NCBI RefSeq assembly: GCF_036884655.1
Contig: NC_088340.1
Location: 5,663,501 to 5,727,500 of the forward strand
Length of the DNA: 64,000 bases
Reading direction: 5' to 3'
From: Musa acuminata AAA Group
Taxonomy: Eukaryota; Streptophyta; Magnoliopsida; Zingiberales; Musaceae
Position 1 is the stretch's first letter; the number at the start of each line of letters is the position of its first letter. The position numbers and the translations under genes are program-made. The notes beneath the pieces were generated by a model. That model was not told where the DNA came from and searched no databases. It saw only the letters and a program-made list of their open reading frames with translations. Shown here piece by piece: positions 33,356-47,153 of this stretch.

Positions 33356-36300
33356 TATATTACAAAATGATAGGTGATAAAGCATCAAAGTTTGCTAATT
33401 AGCAGCACTTTCAAAAAATTCTAATGGTCGGTTGGTTAAAAATATATAGTTAGAGGTGTTAATTCGATACTTAAAGATGAACTTGTAGTGCATCTTGATG
33501 ACACCTCGATTACTTTCATTAATCGAGCACGAGTAAAACCTTTTATCTTCTTTGAGTGGCTTTATTAGTTCTTCATGGTGGTCTATTCACGGCCTCGTTT
33601 TATTGCCATGATGACTAAGTGCTCCGTAGCACTTCGAGCATACAAATCACCCTTTATTATTTTTGCTATTATTAAATGTGTTTCGCTATATTGGATAATG
33701 CAATGCTTAATGTAGATGCAAAGTATCAGTGATTCACAATGACTTTTAAGTGGTTCCTTCCTTTTCTGAATTAAGTTGATTTTTTTTATGGAAAGAATAA
33801 TTACTATATATATATTTATTTATTTATATCTTTAACCTATTTAACTACACTTCATCACATTCAATTTCTTGTTGCTTTCCACCTGTTCCAAACAAGCAAA
33901 CAATTCCTTCTGTAGAGAGAGACAGAGTGACAAACAAACAAACACCTTCCTTCGAATCTTATCCTAACATTAAAGAGAGAGAGAGAGATTGCCTTGAAGT
34001 TTATCCTAATATTGCCATTGCTAATGATCTTTGCTTGGTGCTAACTAACTTTACTAGCAGATCAGCCACAAAGAGACAACATTGATCAAGCCTGCAGAAT
34101 CAAACAAGCACAAGGAGACAGCAGAAATGACCAACTTCCTTGTACATTACGTTTTATGGTTCACCAAACACAAGTTTCTCATCAGTATCATCATGTTCCC
34201 TTCTGAGACGGGAATGAGGCCATTGAGAACTGAGATTTTTTGGCTTTCCTCACGCTTGCTTTACTCACAGTTCCCCATGCCATATGCCATCGTAGTAGAA
34301 TACATATTACTGACGAAACTGCATTGATGGCTTGCAGGGAAGGCAGGAGGAGGAGGCGTGGGGAACATCTGAATCTTTAGAGGACATCTTACTTGTGGGG
34401 GTTCATGTGGATGAAAAGTGATCGAGTAAAGAAGAAGCAACGGAGAACATGTCTTCAGATCATGCAACACATGATCGAGCTCAAGCCTCTTTACAGCACA
34501 CCATCTTTTCTCTGCCCGAGAACTTCGCATTGACCACTATCATGTGGAATCATTATGTCAATCATGTTGATCATCTCATCGAGTCAACTTCAGCACAATC
34601 CATTCTTGCACTTGTACCGAAACTTACACTACCCCGACTTGGCTTTTCTGTGTGCAGCTACGCACCACCAAGGAAAGCAATGGCAGTACTACATCACTCA
34701 GACGCTTGCTTGAGAGGGTGACCAAGAGGGAGGAGGGCTCACATGGTGAAAGGTAACCCAAGTGCGGTTAAAGTGCTCCTATGGAGCTTTCCGCCACCGA
34801 CAGGCATCTCAAATCTATTTGGGCCCATTTACTGTGGAAGACCGGACGATGATGGATGGCACATGACCGTGACCTCCTTTTTATCTTCGAGTTCCTTTTG
34901 GAATCAGTGGATGGCGATGGAATACACAGCACCCCTCACACTCGACGCCCCAAACTGGCTGTTGACACTGCGAGGAGCCACTCGAGGTGCTGTTGAAGTC
35001 TAAGTGGAAACTGCATCGAATTAAGAGTGAATCGAGAGTTCCTGTGGACAGTGATGACAGGGAGCCATCTGATGTAGAACGAACAGCAACAACCACTATC
35101 TTACATCGGTTGATGTAGCTGCGACTTCTCCTCTTCCTTTGTCACGGAATAGAACGATGATGCCAAATTAGATAACTCCACATGAAGATACCAAAAACGA
35201 ACGAACACTGACAAATCACAAGGATGATTGAATAATAACAAGTCATTGAATTTTAGGCTTGTTTTTATTGGGTTATATAATATACTCAAGGCAGGATTCA
35301 TTGTGGGTGTGTGTGCACAAGTGAACTGCCTTTGACAAGATAGACTTGGGATTCATTTTGGAGGCCAAATGATGGTTGATAGGATCAATCTTACCTACCA
35401 ATGTTGGTTAGCTGTCATTCCCATCTAGTTTGTGGCTAAACCTTTCTTTCAATTTCTAATGTATTTGATGTTGGTGATCAACATGTTTGGTTAGCTGTCA
35501 TTCTCGTCTTGTTTGTGGCTAACCCTTTCAATTTCTAATATATTTGATGTTGTTGATTAGTATGTGTGGTTATTGATGTGCCGACATTATAAATCTTATT
35601 ATTTTGTAACAATTAGTAAAAGCTCAATTCATGAGTTGATATGAGACGATATATAAGAATGTTGAACACATTTAGATCATCCAAAAAAAGATTACAAATA
35701 GAAGAATGGAAGCACAAGGCCACCTCAACTCAACCATTAGGCCGTCGTTGAGATGCAGCCCATATCTAAGCTCTTCTCATTGTAACTCCATTTACGGATT
35801 CAACTCATATGATCGTTATTTATGTGATCACAAGATTAAAATAATCACATACTGCCTGCACATATGACACAAAATAATTAATAATACAAGAACAAAAGTA
35901 AAATACAAGTAAAGCATTCATGAAAGCTATTATCTACTCTAAGCAAAAGCAAATCTTAGGATTATAAAGACACGGGAGAGTAGGATACATTATTAGAGGT
36001 CCTAATGGAAGCCATTTAACTTGTGTTTGTTGGTAGCAAAACATAATTTATACTGAGATATAGGGATTATGATATGAATAGCCACCGATATCTTATTATC
36101 ATCCGATTTATCTTTATTTCATAAATAATATTTATCTAATTGTAAATCTTCTCGTCCTAATCTTACTCTTTTGTTATGAATAAATATATGAACATGATAT
36201 TCGATATTGTATACAGATCGCATAGAGATAAGACTGTCCAGAAAAAGACTACTCATGTAATTATTTTAGGGATTTTCTAACTCTACAGAATGGTGTAAAG

Positions 36301-37384
36301 TATTAGTCAACATAACACCTAGGAGCTACCAAGGTGACATGATTAGACGGACCTTTGAGATAGTATCTAAAGTTGATTCATCGTCTCGTTTCGTAATAGT
36401 ATCATACGAGCATTTGTTGAGACTTGTAATCTCGACCAACCACTTCGAACCATTCGTCATGCAATCATTCAATCGCGACGATCTCGAATTACATTTTATT
36501 TTTACCTGTTTTTTTATTAAATCTTTAAGGGACTATTAGAGATTTGGAAAAGATTGACCCTTTATAGATGAATAAATAAGATATTATACTGACTTCGGAA
36601 AAATCAATTAAGTTAGCAACAAATAGCGCTATAGCTTTATCTATGCACATGTTTCATGTTCTTCTCATGTCATCTAACTTTATGCATATATGCCAGTGAA
36701 ATGTGTCCCGTTTTTATATGTCACTATTTTGACAGAGCCACCATTCATTATCTTGCTGTTGACATAGTGAACGTATGCATATTACTTTACCAATACATGC
36801 ATATCACATGTTTCATATATATGTAATATGCATGTCACTGGTAGGGCAGACCTACCATTATTTATCTGGTGATACGGTGAACAGATGCCATCTCAAAGCA
36901 AATGACATGAGCACAAACACATCTTACACCATTCTCCTTGGTCACACTAGGATTACGACAATATACATTTGTAGGTTTAGTATGCGTTCTAAACTCGAAT
37001 ATTTGTAGTCGCACTTGGATTATGATGAAAGAAAGCCATGAATATTTGATAATGTCCACCATTGCTTAAGGGAACCGATCTTGATCGCAAACAATCACTT
37101 GTAGAAGGAAGATGAATTAGCTGCCATTTTTTGATGCCATTTTCTCTACCTCATTCCATTTCAATTCTGCTTCATGTTTTGTGCTGCCAGCTAGTCTACT
37201 ATTGTTATCATGACGAGTGATACGAGATTTATGTAACCCCAGATCGAAGTTGTTATCATTAACTGCAACTCAATGCATCGAGCAAATTCGCGCATACAAA
37301 GAATCAGAGAAAGAACTGCAAGAATGGACTAATTAGGCTTCTGCAACCCATCGACGCTTCGCCACGGAAGAGGAAGATGACTGA
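33107..37384. other. Gene-poor region between SSR tracts and the small membrane protein gene
   Basis: An (AT)n run lies at 33320-33349, and a short (GA)n at about 33975-33989. The DNA at 34050-35100 is more balanced in composition and carries several short open frames, but none shows a recognisable domain or consistent splice structure. The remainder is AT-rich. No gene is called. Confidence 0.45.
33320..33349. repeat. (AT)n microsatellite
   Basis: About 15 AT units followed by an interrupted second run to 33360. Confidence 0.9.
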
Positions 37385-37624
37385 CTACTGGTCCTTGAGA
37401 TCCGATGGCCGAGGTGACGGCTCGCAGTCGGAAGGCAGGTCGGAGAGCAAAGCAAGCATGTGGCGGAGGCTCGCGGACCTCGCCGTGCGGAAGCTGAAGG
37501 ATCTCGTCTTGGTGGAGGAGAAGACGTCGGAAGAGTTGGAGAGGATGAAGTAGATCAGAGCTTGGACGAGAACGAACAGGCTCATCTTCAGCAACTCCTC
37601 GCTCAAGGCTTCGAAGGCCATCAT
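37385..37624 (-). CDS. Small plant membrane protein, uncharacterised
   Basis: A single-exon frame of 79 residues starting MMAFEALSEELLKMSLFVLV. One hydrophobic segment covers about residues 15-32 (SLFVLVQALIYFILS). A Ser/Arg-rich middle follows (TKTRSFSFRTARSASLRH), then LLSDLP and an acidic/Pro-rich end. The layout of one membrane segment plus an R/S-rich tail is like a family of small unnamed plant proteins I recall, but I cannot name it and assign no function. A TATATAA box about 110 nt upstream and the uninterrupted frame support a real gene. The first of two adjacent ATGs was chosen. Confidence 0.65.
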   Translation of the reverse strand: MMAFEALSEELLKMSLFVLVQALIYFILSNSSDVFSSTKTRSFSFRTARSASLRHMLALLSDLPSDCEPSPRPSDLKDQ

Positions 37625-37731
37625 CCCCTCGCTCTGACTGTACCACGGAGATGTCGATAGGAGAGGAGAAGAAAGTGTCGGAGTTTAAAGGTGATGCGAG
37701 CTGTGAGCCATTATCAGGAAGAGATGCATCC

Positions 37732-37738
37732 TTATATA
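37732..37738 (-). promoter_or_regulatory. TATA box of the small membrane protein gene
   Basis: TTATATAA-type sequence (TATATAAG on the minus strand) about 110 nt upstream of the ATG at 37624. Confidence 0.5.
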
Positions 37739-38977
37739 ATGGTACATTATGGTCTTCTGCAGCTGCCTGTTTGACTGTCATCATCGTCCAAGGAACCTTC
37801 CGAACTACTTCAAAGAGATAAGAAGACTATGGTCATCAAACAGCGGTCAAATGCTTAGTGCTAGATCTTCATCAAGGAAAAGAGGGCAACTGGGTGATCA
37901 GGTAACCAACCAAGTCTTTGGCAGGCACGTATTTGACTATTTAGCTAGTCAAAAAAAGGTGTGGGAGTTGAATCTGAGAAGCGATGGCTTCGAACGGTGA
38001 TCGTACAACTCGGACTCGTTCGTTGGCGACTTCGGGGCTTGGTGTTGCCACCGACGTGCCCCGAACGCGTTTGACGGCAAAAAGGGACAAGTTCTAATCC
38101 TCACCGGCAGTCGCGTGAGGTTGCACCGTCAAAAGCACGAGGAAAACAGGATCCGACTATTATATTGTTTTTTGATTAGCCGACTTATATTTGGGATTTG
38201 TTGTCAGACGACTCGAAAGGAAAAGTGTCAATCAAATGTGTTTTTGTACATACAATAAATATTATTATACAATCGAACGCTCAGTAGTAGTAGTAGTAGT
38301 AGTAGTAGTACTGGGGATTTGAACATTTGCTTATTTATTTATTTATTTATTTAAAGGAGTAGAAATATGATTACAAGGACATGTGTTACCCCAACTGTGT
38401 TGCATAAATCGATTAGGTGAAAATCTTTAACGAGGACAGCCATTAATAGTGTTAGGGATGAAGAACAACCATGTGTTACCCCAACTGTAACCTCTTTCTG
38501 TAAGGTAAGGGGAGGAGGAGGGAAAGCACTTCCGATCGTCCACCTGCAGCCTTTTTGAAGGCTTCAGTCATATGCTCAACTAAAGAAATCAAAAGTGAAA
38601 CAAGGATTGTGACTATTTAACCATTACAGGTACAATTCTTTCCTCTAGAAACCAACTATTTCATTCATTTATCTCTTTTCTCAGGCAGTTATATATCTAC
38701 CGATTAAAGATAAAAAATACTTCTTTTCGTGGATAATTTTGTAGTTCATTCATAATCTCTTTCAATTTGTTTAAGGATATCTTAACAATTTTTTTCAAGA
38801 GACTCTAAATAAAATGTTTCCATAAACATGAAGTAAATGAATGACCAAAAATGCATTTCCAGTAGTTTAGAAGCAAATGGAAAACTGGTTTTTTCCATGA
38901 TGATAAGCTCGAAAAGTTCTTCACAACACATGTTTGTAGTGCATTTGAAAAGAGTTGGAGAGAATACCAACGTGTCA
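37739..38977. other. Spacer with two microsatellites
   Basis: Holds (AGT)9 at about 38283-38310 and (TTTA)n at about 38331-38354. The right end is the 3' flank of the RSRC2-like gene. No gene is supported. Confidence 0.6.
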
Positions 38978-41900
38978 TTACAAGCCAAGACCAACTGTTC
39001 GACCATCTCTTCGTCGGAGACCAGCAGTATATTGCTTCTCCAGATCGGTATCGAGCTCCTCCTGTTTCTTTGCATGGACGCTTCCATCGTTGTTGTCCGG
39101 TCTGCACTCGGAAGCCACAGTGCCCTTCACACCCTACAATTGGCCATAGCCACAAAGGCAACCTCAGACTCTAAAAATGTGTTAGTAGGGGTCGAAATTC
39201 TAATAAATTGTCATATTTCCAACAACCATGTAAACCGAGATAGCATCAACTACTTTCAAGAACATGACTGCAATTGATAAAAGATCAGAAATTACCATGA
39301 GCCTATTGAACTTTTCCTGGCGATCCTGATCTGGAAACAGATGCGAGTCCCATCGACTGGAGGACTGTATGTTGTATTCGACAATGAAATGAGATGCGTG
39401 GTGACAAACACCTATAAGAACAATTGCTGTTGCATTCAGAATTACAGGGATTATTACCTCTTCAGTAGAAGTGTTCTTTTTGTTGCCCCAAAGTAGCTTT
39501 TTCTTTTGGTCAGTAGACAAGAATCCAACCCCTCCGAACCCTACAAGGTTCCTGTTCACTGCACACGCAATCAAGGTAAGCATAGCAACAAAAGATGTTC
39601 AGGCTCATGAAAAATTCTCAAATCATTCATGATGGTTGGTCAGTATCTAGTTAAGAAATTCAATTAGTTAACTGGGGAAACTTGTCTGTTTCTTATGGTA
39701 ATGACATTTCTTTAAAGTTAGATCAGAAACAGGACAGTTTGAGCACTATGAATGGGCAAAAGGGTCATCGTTTAGACTATTTTTCAATATATAGAAAAAA
39801 ACACACAAACTTGTATAACCATATTGGATGAGTGGGGTCCAAAGAAATAATTCAGACCTTGAGACTACAATGAGCATCAAAATGTGCAACAAGCTGCAGC
39901 AGCATAATCTGCAGGCAATTCACCACCTGCAGATAGGACTGTTTAGGTGATGAGATGCTTTAGCTCATTTTCAGCCCACAAAAACAGCATTAATTCAGAC
40001 CTTGAGACTGGTGCTGCATGGGAGACCAATTGTGCACAACCATACTGACTTTTTAAGTATTTATGGTGTTGGACATGACAAACTCCATAAATATGTAGAG
40101 AGGATGAGGAGGAGATCATGAAATCCATGAAAGAAAATAGTTATTCTTGAGCATCAAAATGTGCAATATGCAGCAGCAGCATAGTCTGCAGGCAATTCAT
40201 CACCTGCAGATAGGAATGTGTAGGTGATGAGATGCTTGGCTCATTTTCAGCCCACAAAAACACCGTTAATTCAGAGACCTTGAGACTGGTGCTGCATGGG
40301 AGACCGATTGTGCACAACCATACTGACTTTTATTTATTAAGTTGGCCCTGTCCAGTAGTGGTACCAGACTCACCTTAGATTGAGGATGTGAATTCTCATT
40401 GTATAATTATTTTAGTTTGCGAAAAGGATACCAACAGATAATATCTTCATATTTATCTTATCAAACATAAATGAGGCCATTAACATAGAGTTCTGTATGA
40501 CAATATTTGAAGATCAAAGATTCCATCAGCGGTATACATAAAACATGTAACTTCTGCAGAAGACACCAAACATGAAGTCACTGAGAAACCATTTACAGAC
40601 ATTTGTAAAACATCAACATATTAGATTTATGCAAAAAGAGACCATATACTTGTTTCCATTACGGCACAATTTAGCAGAACCAAATGGCAAGCAGAGATAA
40701 TAGCTACTGTCTCCTATTAAATCAATGACAAGCTGAGGGCAAATATTGTACAATTAATGCTCACTGTAAAACATGAAAAGTTTGGTTTCAGATATGCATA
40801 AACAAACAAGATGGATTTCTGCAATTGTTCTGACTCTTCTGAAGTACACAAAATGGAGGTAACAGGGTTACATTAAATTCTAGAACTAAAGACCAACATC
40901 GGTTAATCAACCTCATTAGGGAGATCCAAAATCCCAAATGGTTTAATTAAATTCATTAACAATTTTTAAAGAATAAAGGGTTAAAAAAGGTAAAACATGA
41001 GACAGGTCTGAATTTTACAAATATAAAAGTGGCAGTTTACGTGTATGTATACTTCCCATGATTCCATCACTTGGATTACAAATTAATATGATTAATAAAC
41101 TTGATAATTACTCAGTAACAGATGATCCCAAATTCAAGAGTTACACATGACAACTAGGGTTTGAGAGTATCTATAACAAAGACCAGAAAAACAATAGATT
41201 GGCCATGCATTTTATAACACAAAGGACACTTTCAAGTTTCAAAATAATGAAAAGAATAAAGAGTGAAGAAAATACTCAACCTAAGCACAATTTATAAAGC
41301 ACAAACTGAAGGCATACCTAGTTCAGCAGCTTTCAGAGCAGCAACTTTTGCAGAATTAACATCATTAATAATATCAGCATTCTTGGTATTTACTTCCTCT
41401 TGTGTCTCCTCTCCTATGGTTGGATAATTAGGAACAATTATTCATGCAGATAGTTGCAGAATGCACATACAAATGACAGACAAATAGACAATCAGGTTTT
41501 TGTGACGTACTCACCAAGTTCTGAATGACCAACTTGAAGCTCTGCTGAATTCTTCTTGTCTATCAAATCAGAGGCTTTGTCTGAGTTCTTTTCATTCCCA
41601 CCTTCTCTCTCTCTGTGACTGGCAAAACCTTTTTTCTCTGTCTGAAATTCTTCTCTTTCCCTGCTGTGTTTCTGTCTGGGCTTCTCAACTTCTCTTTCAG
41701 TATGCTTCCTCTTTAAAACCAGATCCTCATGTCCACCGAAATCCTTCTTAGTACCTTTCTCATTTTCCCTCCGTTGTGGACCACCAGTATCTCTTTCTTG
41801 AGTTACATCTTTGTCAAACCCCATATATTCCTCCTGTGAAGTCGCCTGATCATTCTTATGACTTCCAGGGCTCCTCCGATAATCTTTTTTGTAATTCCTA

Positions 41901-44900
41901 GGTTCTTTATCTTTTCGCTGGTCCTGCTCTGAAATTTTATCATGATCTCTGGTCAAGTCTCCTTTGTTATTTCCAATATCAGGTTCTCTTCCCTTATTCT
42001 TGTTCTTATGCTCCGATATCTCACCTTTATCTTTAGAGTGATGCCAAGTATCTCTGTACCTGTCAGATATTCTTTCACCTTTTGTATAGTCAGAACGGCT
42101 GTCATTCCTTAATTCTCGACCAGACCTAGATGACCGCTGATAATTCCTAATATCTTCATCAGCATGCCTGTTATGCCTGCTATAATCATCATGCCTCCTG
42201 TAGTCTTGGGAGTTCCCATACAGATGCCTCTCAGAATGCTTCTGAGAATCGTGGGCTCTACTGGACCTGTTACGAGTAGAATCCCTTTCTGAGCCTCTTC
42301 CAGCATCCTTTCTGTGTTGATCAGCAGATGTCCTAACACGACCTTCCTTTGGAGGGAGAGGGCTGTAGCTCCGCTCACGTCTAGGACTGCCTATCAGCGA
42401 CAAAGAAGACACCAATTCAAATGTGAATGGTTTATGAAACAAATATGGGAAGTCAATATTAAGCATTTCCACAAAGAAAAAAAGACAAAGCAAGCCTCAA
42501 AAGTGCAAATTATGGATTACTATCATGTTTTGACAATGCAAATTAAATTCTTGAAACAAAAATTTACTTTTTCTTAAAGAATCCCTTTATATCTAGAGCA
42601 AGAAAAAGGAAGTGGATAACCTCTGAAGCTTACAGCCTAGGTTAAAGTGGGAACTTAAAAAAGAAAGAAAAAGAATAGCCTCACCGAAACAAAATTTTCA
42701 CCATATACAAAGCAAGCATTTTACTAGAAGCATGCTAATGACATGGATCTCAAGGCAAAATATGTCAAGAAATACATAGCAATATAGGGATTGCATGCTG
42801 ACCAGCATATTTTGGGATAGTTGAAAAAATTCATGATCATGCCGACCTTTGTTGGAGAAGCCCACAAGTTAATAGGTCAATTTTTGGCTCATGCTGGCTG
42901 ATATAGAAGCATACCCACCAGCATAACAAAGAATCACTCCATGCACTAAGGTATTCAACACACCCATGCCATAAAAAGACAAATCCTTGGTTATAAAAAA
43001 ATCCATACCAAAATATTCATCAAATGCCCAAATATAGAGGGGAATACTCATGCAGGGTGGCAATCCAAATTCACAACAACAAGTCAAGTGCATGTATAAT
43101 GGTAGTCTGATGCAATATCCTTCTCAACTAGATGCAACAATAACATGAAACACAACAAGAACATAAATTTATCTCACAAACAAAGTTGGTGGGTACTCCT
43201 CTCTTCTGTTCAACCAGGTTGATCTTGTATGTAGAATAGAAGCATCACAAATACTTAGCTGATGATATATGTATTTATCATACAACTGATGTTGTCTAGA
43301 AAGTATTCAGCATATTGTGCAGACTAGTGACACTTCCAAATAACAAGAATACAGGAAATAGGGAGAGGATAAAACTAGTGTATAATAAGAATGCCATACT
43401 GATAAGCATAATACCAATCCAGCATAGTTACATAAGAATAGCGCTAAGTAGACACTGGTAGAGATCAAAAAACACTGGGCCACTATGCGATGAAAGATTT
43501 AAACTGGACAAAGCATCACATCATAACCTGAGCCAAGCTGTTTGTGCTAAAGAAAGGTAACAATTATGACAACTCTTTAGTATATATATGAATTTTGTCT
43601 GTATCATTGATCTCCTTCATTTGAATCAAGGCTTAAAGTTTCAGTTTGAAACTTAATACTGATCCTTGGGTGGACTAGCATGATACCGGTACTGTTGGGG
43701 TCAACTTATGTCTCTAGACTCAACAAAGAGAGATGTTACGTCCATGAGAGTGAGGATTAGGGTTTCTTTATATGGTTGAAGTGGAAAACAAGGTTGAGAG
43801 GGGAGTCTATGACTAGACCCAACTCCAATCTTGTTAGCATAAGTTTGAAGGAAATAGATCAAATCATGGTAGTCAAAGCCAAGGACTGCAATTTTGTGTC
43901 AATTGTCTGTGCCAGTCTTTGGCTGGTCAGGTATGTACCAGTCTACACCAGCATAAATGCGCCGAAAATTCCAAAAAATGGCTAGAAAATATTTGAAACT
44001 ACCTGAAAATTAGGAAAACCCTAAATTAGGGCATTTTAGTTAGAACTAAATGCAAAATTAGTTCTATTTCAATAAGAAATATCAAAATAAGGAAGGGCTA
44101 AGGGATTTATCCTTTTTGGACATTGATGAGTTAAATATGCAATCAAATGGGTCCAATTGACCGTTAGAATCAATTCAATCTGGGCCCTTGATTGATTTCA
44201 ATTGAAATCTGCCCATTACCAACCGGTACAGGTTAGTAACGATCAAATTTCAATGGTTTTGATCAGTACGAGGGTGCATCGCCCAATATGCCCCCGTGGT
44301 CAGTGCTAGTTAGCTATCAGATTGGTACATCTTGCTCATACCATACCATTTCGAGCAATATGTCAAACCATGGTCCAAGCCATGGGTTTCTACACTCTAA
44401 CATAGCTAATCTCTTTTGATTAGGACTATAAAGGGCATGTAATAACTTGAGGGGTCACAAAATATGAAAAAAAAAAATATCACATAATATCTTTCTCAAA
44501 AAAAAAAAAAAACAATAAATCATCCTATTTAACAATGACATATACCAAATATTTATAAGAATTTACAGATTTGGAGGAAAAATGTACTCAATCATTTACA
44601 TACAAGTCAGGTGCCTACTCATGAATCAGGATCAGGAAACAGATGATTAATTCCCATATACTACTTACATTGAGATACTACTCTAATGAAATGGGAAGAC
44701 AATTGGACTACCAATGGAAGCTTGTTCCAACTACAAATATCCATACCCTTTAACCAATCAGTAACAGTTCATCCACGTTACTGAACCCCTTACTAACAAA
44801 AACCACAAAGTCTAAATTTAATGAAACTAAAGAATCAAATGTGGAAGACATGTCTCATAGCTGATAGCATTTGCATGAAACAAAAGTTCACAACCAATCG

Positions 44901-45058
44901 ATAGAGTCAGATTGCTAACCACCAGATGAAGATGAACCCGATCTACCAACAGGTGAATGGCGTCGATACTTCCTACTAGCAGCATCACTTGTGGGTTTTC
45001 TAAATGATGGCTTCAGATCTGATTTATCAGGGGAGGATGCAAGCAAGGAAGGCTCCAT
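38978..45058 (-). CDS. Arg/Ser-rich coiled-coil protein 2 (RSRC2)-like, SMAP domain
   Basis: Six coding exons (45058-44920, 42390-41515, 41413-41318, 39558-39458, 39364-39296, 39133-38978) give 478 residues starting MEPSLLASSPDKSD. Residues about 40-335 are an extreme charged region of RS, RD, RE and KD dipeptides (SPRRERSYSPLPPKEG, KPRQKHSREREE). The C-terminal part (about 360-478) has NLVGFGGVGFLSTDQKKKLL, WGNKKNTSTEE, SRWDSHLFPDQDRQEKFNRL and DLEKQYTAGLRRRDGRTVGL, which I recognise as the SMAP-type end of RSRC2 and plant relatives. It is probably a nuclear, splicing-associated protein; this is inferred from the family. The second coding exon is 876 nt. Intron 1 (42391-44919) and intron 3 (39559-41317) contain repeats. 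A leader exon is inferred near 46071-46200, spliced to 45069. Confidence 0.9.
39871..40331. repeat. Direct duplication of about 180 bp in an RSRC2-like intron
   Basis: The segment from TGAGCATCAAAATGTGCAA at 39871 to CATACTGACTTTT near 40053 recurs from 40148 to about 40331, offset 277 nt. Shared internal blocks include CACCTGCAGATAGGA, AGGTGATGAGATGCTT, TTTCAGCCCACAAAAACA and CTTGAGACTGGTGCTGCATG. About 94 unrelated bases separate the copies. Similarity is high by eye. Confidence 0.9.
43860..44370. repeat. Probable intronic repeat element with GGTAC-type ends
   Basis: Within RSRC2-like intron 1, this part contains GGTATGTACCAGTCTACACC near one end and CATACCATACCATTTCGAGC near the other, with AT-rich DNA between. 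The composition resembles the GGTAC-rich elements in the kinesin introns. Boundaries are uncertain and no target-site duplication was found. Confidence 0.35.
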
Positions 45059-46070
45059 CAAACTAGTACCTACATGTTTTCAAAATATTTTAATCATCTG
45101 ACAGTCAGGTTAGAAGATCAAAGACTTCAAAACCAGAGACAACAAGGGTAAAAGAAAAGATCAAGAAGAAGTACATGCAACATGTTCAAAAGTAAAGAAG
45201 ATCTATCGCGTAGGTATGACAGATTATGCAAGATAATCTCTACATAATGATCCATGCAAAGAAGAAATTTTGATTTTTCATGTTATAAATTTTATGATCC
45301 ACCAACTTTTGATCATTCTCAGCTTGCTTTGAGATGCTCCATATGAACCTGTTTAGGTCAGTTAGCCACTAGACAAAAGTTATTTGTAAATATATTTACA
45401 ACAGACAAGCACAGTTCTGACGTGCACTTCCAAGACCCAAGTAAAATAGTTGAATGAGTCAGAAAGATGAATGCCCGCATTTTTTTTAACTCAGTTGTCG
45501 TCTTTCTTCTAAAAATCACTATCAAGCTAGGAAAAAGTAGTCACTAAGGGTTTTGTTAACAATTGTGTCTTACCTAATCAATCCAGTGACCAACAGAAGT
45601 CCACAATCATCTAAACCCTCAAGAACACTTCCTTTTATTCTGAAAAAGAAAAACCTTAAGCACTAATGTTCTCTAAAATGAAGGCTTAATTTAATAAAAC
45701 CTGAAAAGTCTTTTATCTGCACCAAGAGATCCTTTAAATCTCACTTCCTAGCCTGATCAACGATCACCGAGTCATGCGGACAGAAACTAATGCCTACAAC
45801 AGACAAAAGTTGGAAAAAAACTTTCTATTTCAGAGTTGCATCTCAACGATAGAAATAATAAAATCCAACCCTAGAACAGATAGATGGCAGTCTAGACGAA
45901 GATTCTCGCTCAATCTTACCCTAAAATCAACTGCAAAAGGAAACACGAATACCAAATCCAAAGCACACAAGCAACAATTAAAGCATAGACGAGATCAAGA
46001 GTCGGACCAGGAACAAGAATCAATTATGCGAGGCGACGATTGACAATGAATTAAGATTACAAAAGAACAC

Positions 46071-46200
46071 CTTGAACAGATCAATAAAAGATATCTCGTC
46101 GAGGCGAACGACGCGATGAGAGATGAGAGGAATCAACGAGTTTCCTTCGCTGCCGCCCTCGGTTCGCTAGGGTTTCGAACCATCGGTCGATTTCGTGGAC
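46071..46200 (-). other. Inferred 5' leader exon and promoter of the RSRC2-like gene
   Basis: On the minus strand CTGTTCAAG is followed by GTGTTCTTTTG, a possible donor at 46071/46070. The coding exon has an acceptor at 45070 (ATGTAG), 11 nt before its ATG. AAACCCTA (46175-46168), a telo-box as found in many plant housekeeping gene leaders, lies just upstream. The exon limits are a guess from splice signals alone. Confidence 0.4.
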
Positions 46201-47153
46201 CGAATCGGGTGGGAAGCGAGCATATCATAAATCCTCGCATAATGGTATCCTGGTCCTCCACCGCTTTCGAAGGTAAAACTGTGCCCAACCCGGTCCGGTC
46301 CGGTCCGGCCAAGCTCAGATTTGAAGTCGGGCTAACGTAGCGCCCACTAGTAGTATTTAAGGTGGGAATAAAGCACTTCTACGCAAGTAACACCATTCTG
46401 TGTTTTTGTGTGACTCGGAATCCATCAAATGGGCCTTCAACTTCTCCCTTTATGGTGGAGCATTAGATTGTAGGGCCACTTTCATGACATATATTATATT
46501 GATTTTATCGAGTGGTGATGTGCCAGGCCATCACCTATCCAAGATGAAAGATTCAGAATCTTATATTGATCTGATCTGATCTGATGATGATATACAATCT
46601 TATATCATTTACTTAAGATTGAGAATTTATAACTGAGTCATATGATGATATACAATCTTATATGTGATATGATTTTTGTAGCTAATTATTTTTTCATCTC
46701 TTATTTTATCTTAATACTTTTTAAGTAATTCTTTCACATATAGATTATGTCATTTCCTTTAGTGTAAAAGTTCATATTTTCTCTTTTAAGTATGAGCTTT
46801 GGGCTACCCTCCTTCCCTTCTTTCTCCTCTCCTTTCCATTCATGGATACCCCCATCAAGTGGAGTGAAATGTTGGATGGTTTCAGCTTCACTGTCATCTG
46901 CTATCTTTACATATTTTCCAATAACATCTCATTACTGTGCACAAAAATGAAAACCTTTATGAAGTCAATACGTACCTTTCTTTTGTGGCCAGAAACTAAT
47001 TTCAAGCTGTAAATTTATGGCAACAATTGACAAAACCTGAATTCACATTGCAAACAAAGCTTAATTTACAATGATTACTTTGCACAACACACAGGTTATG
47101 GGCCTATGGAACACCGAACAATGATCACATCCCGCATTTATGTCTGTCTCTTC
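46201..47153. other. Spacer, RSRC2-like promoter side to KIN-7 3' end
   Basis: Includes a 21-bp direct repeat (TGATGATATACAATCTTATAT) at 46585-46605 and 46643-46663, beside a short GATCT-type run. No gene is visible; the right part is the KIN-7 3' flank. Confidence 0.55.

Noticed and set aside
34449..35003. Two consecutive open frames on the plus strand in a region of balanced composition
   Set aside because: No recognisable domain, no joining splice sites, and peptide composition looks random.
37749..38000. Plus-strand open frame upstream of the small membrane protein gene
   Set aside because: Overlaps that gene's promoter in antisense, with no recognisable domain.
39871..40331. Possible CRISPR-like or satellite array
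   Set aside because: Only two long copies, no regular spacers; a simple segmental duplication.
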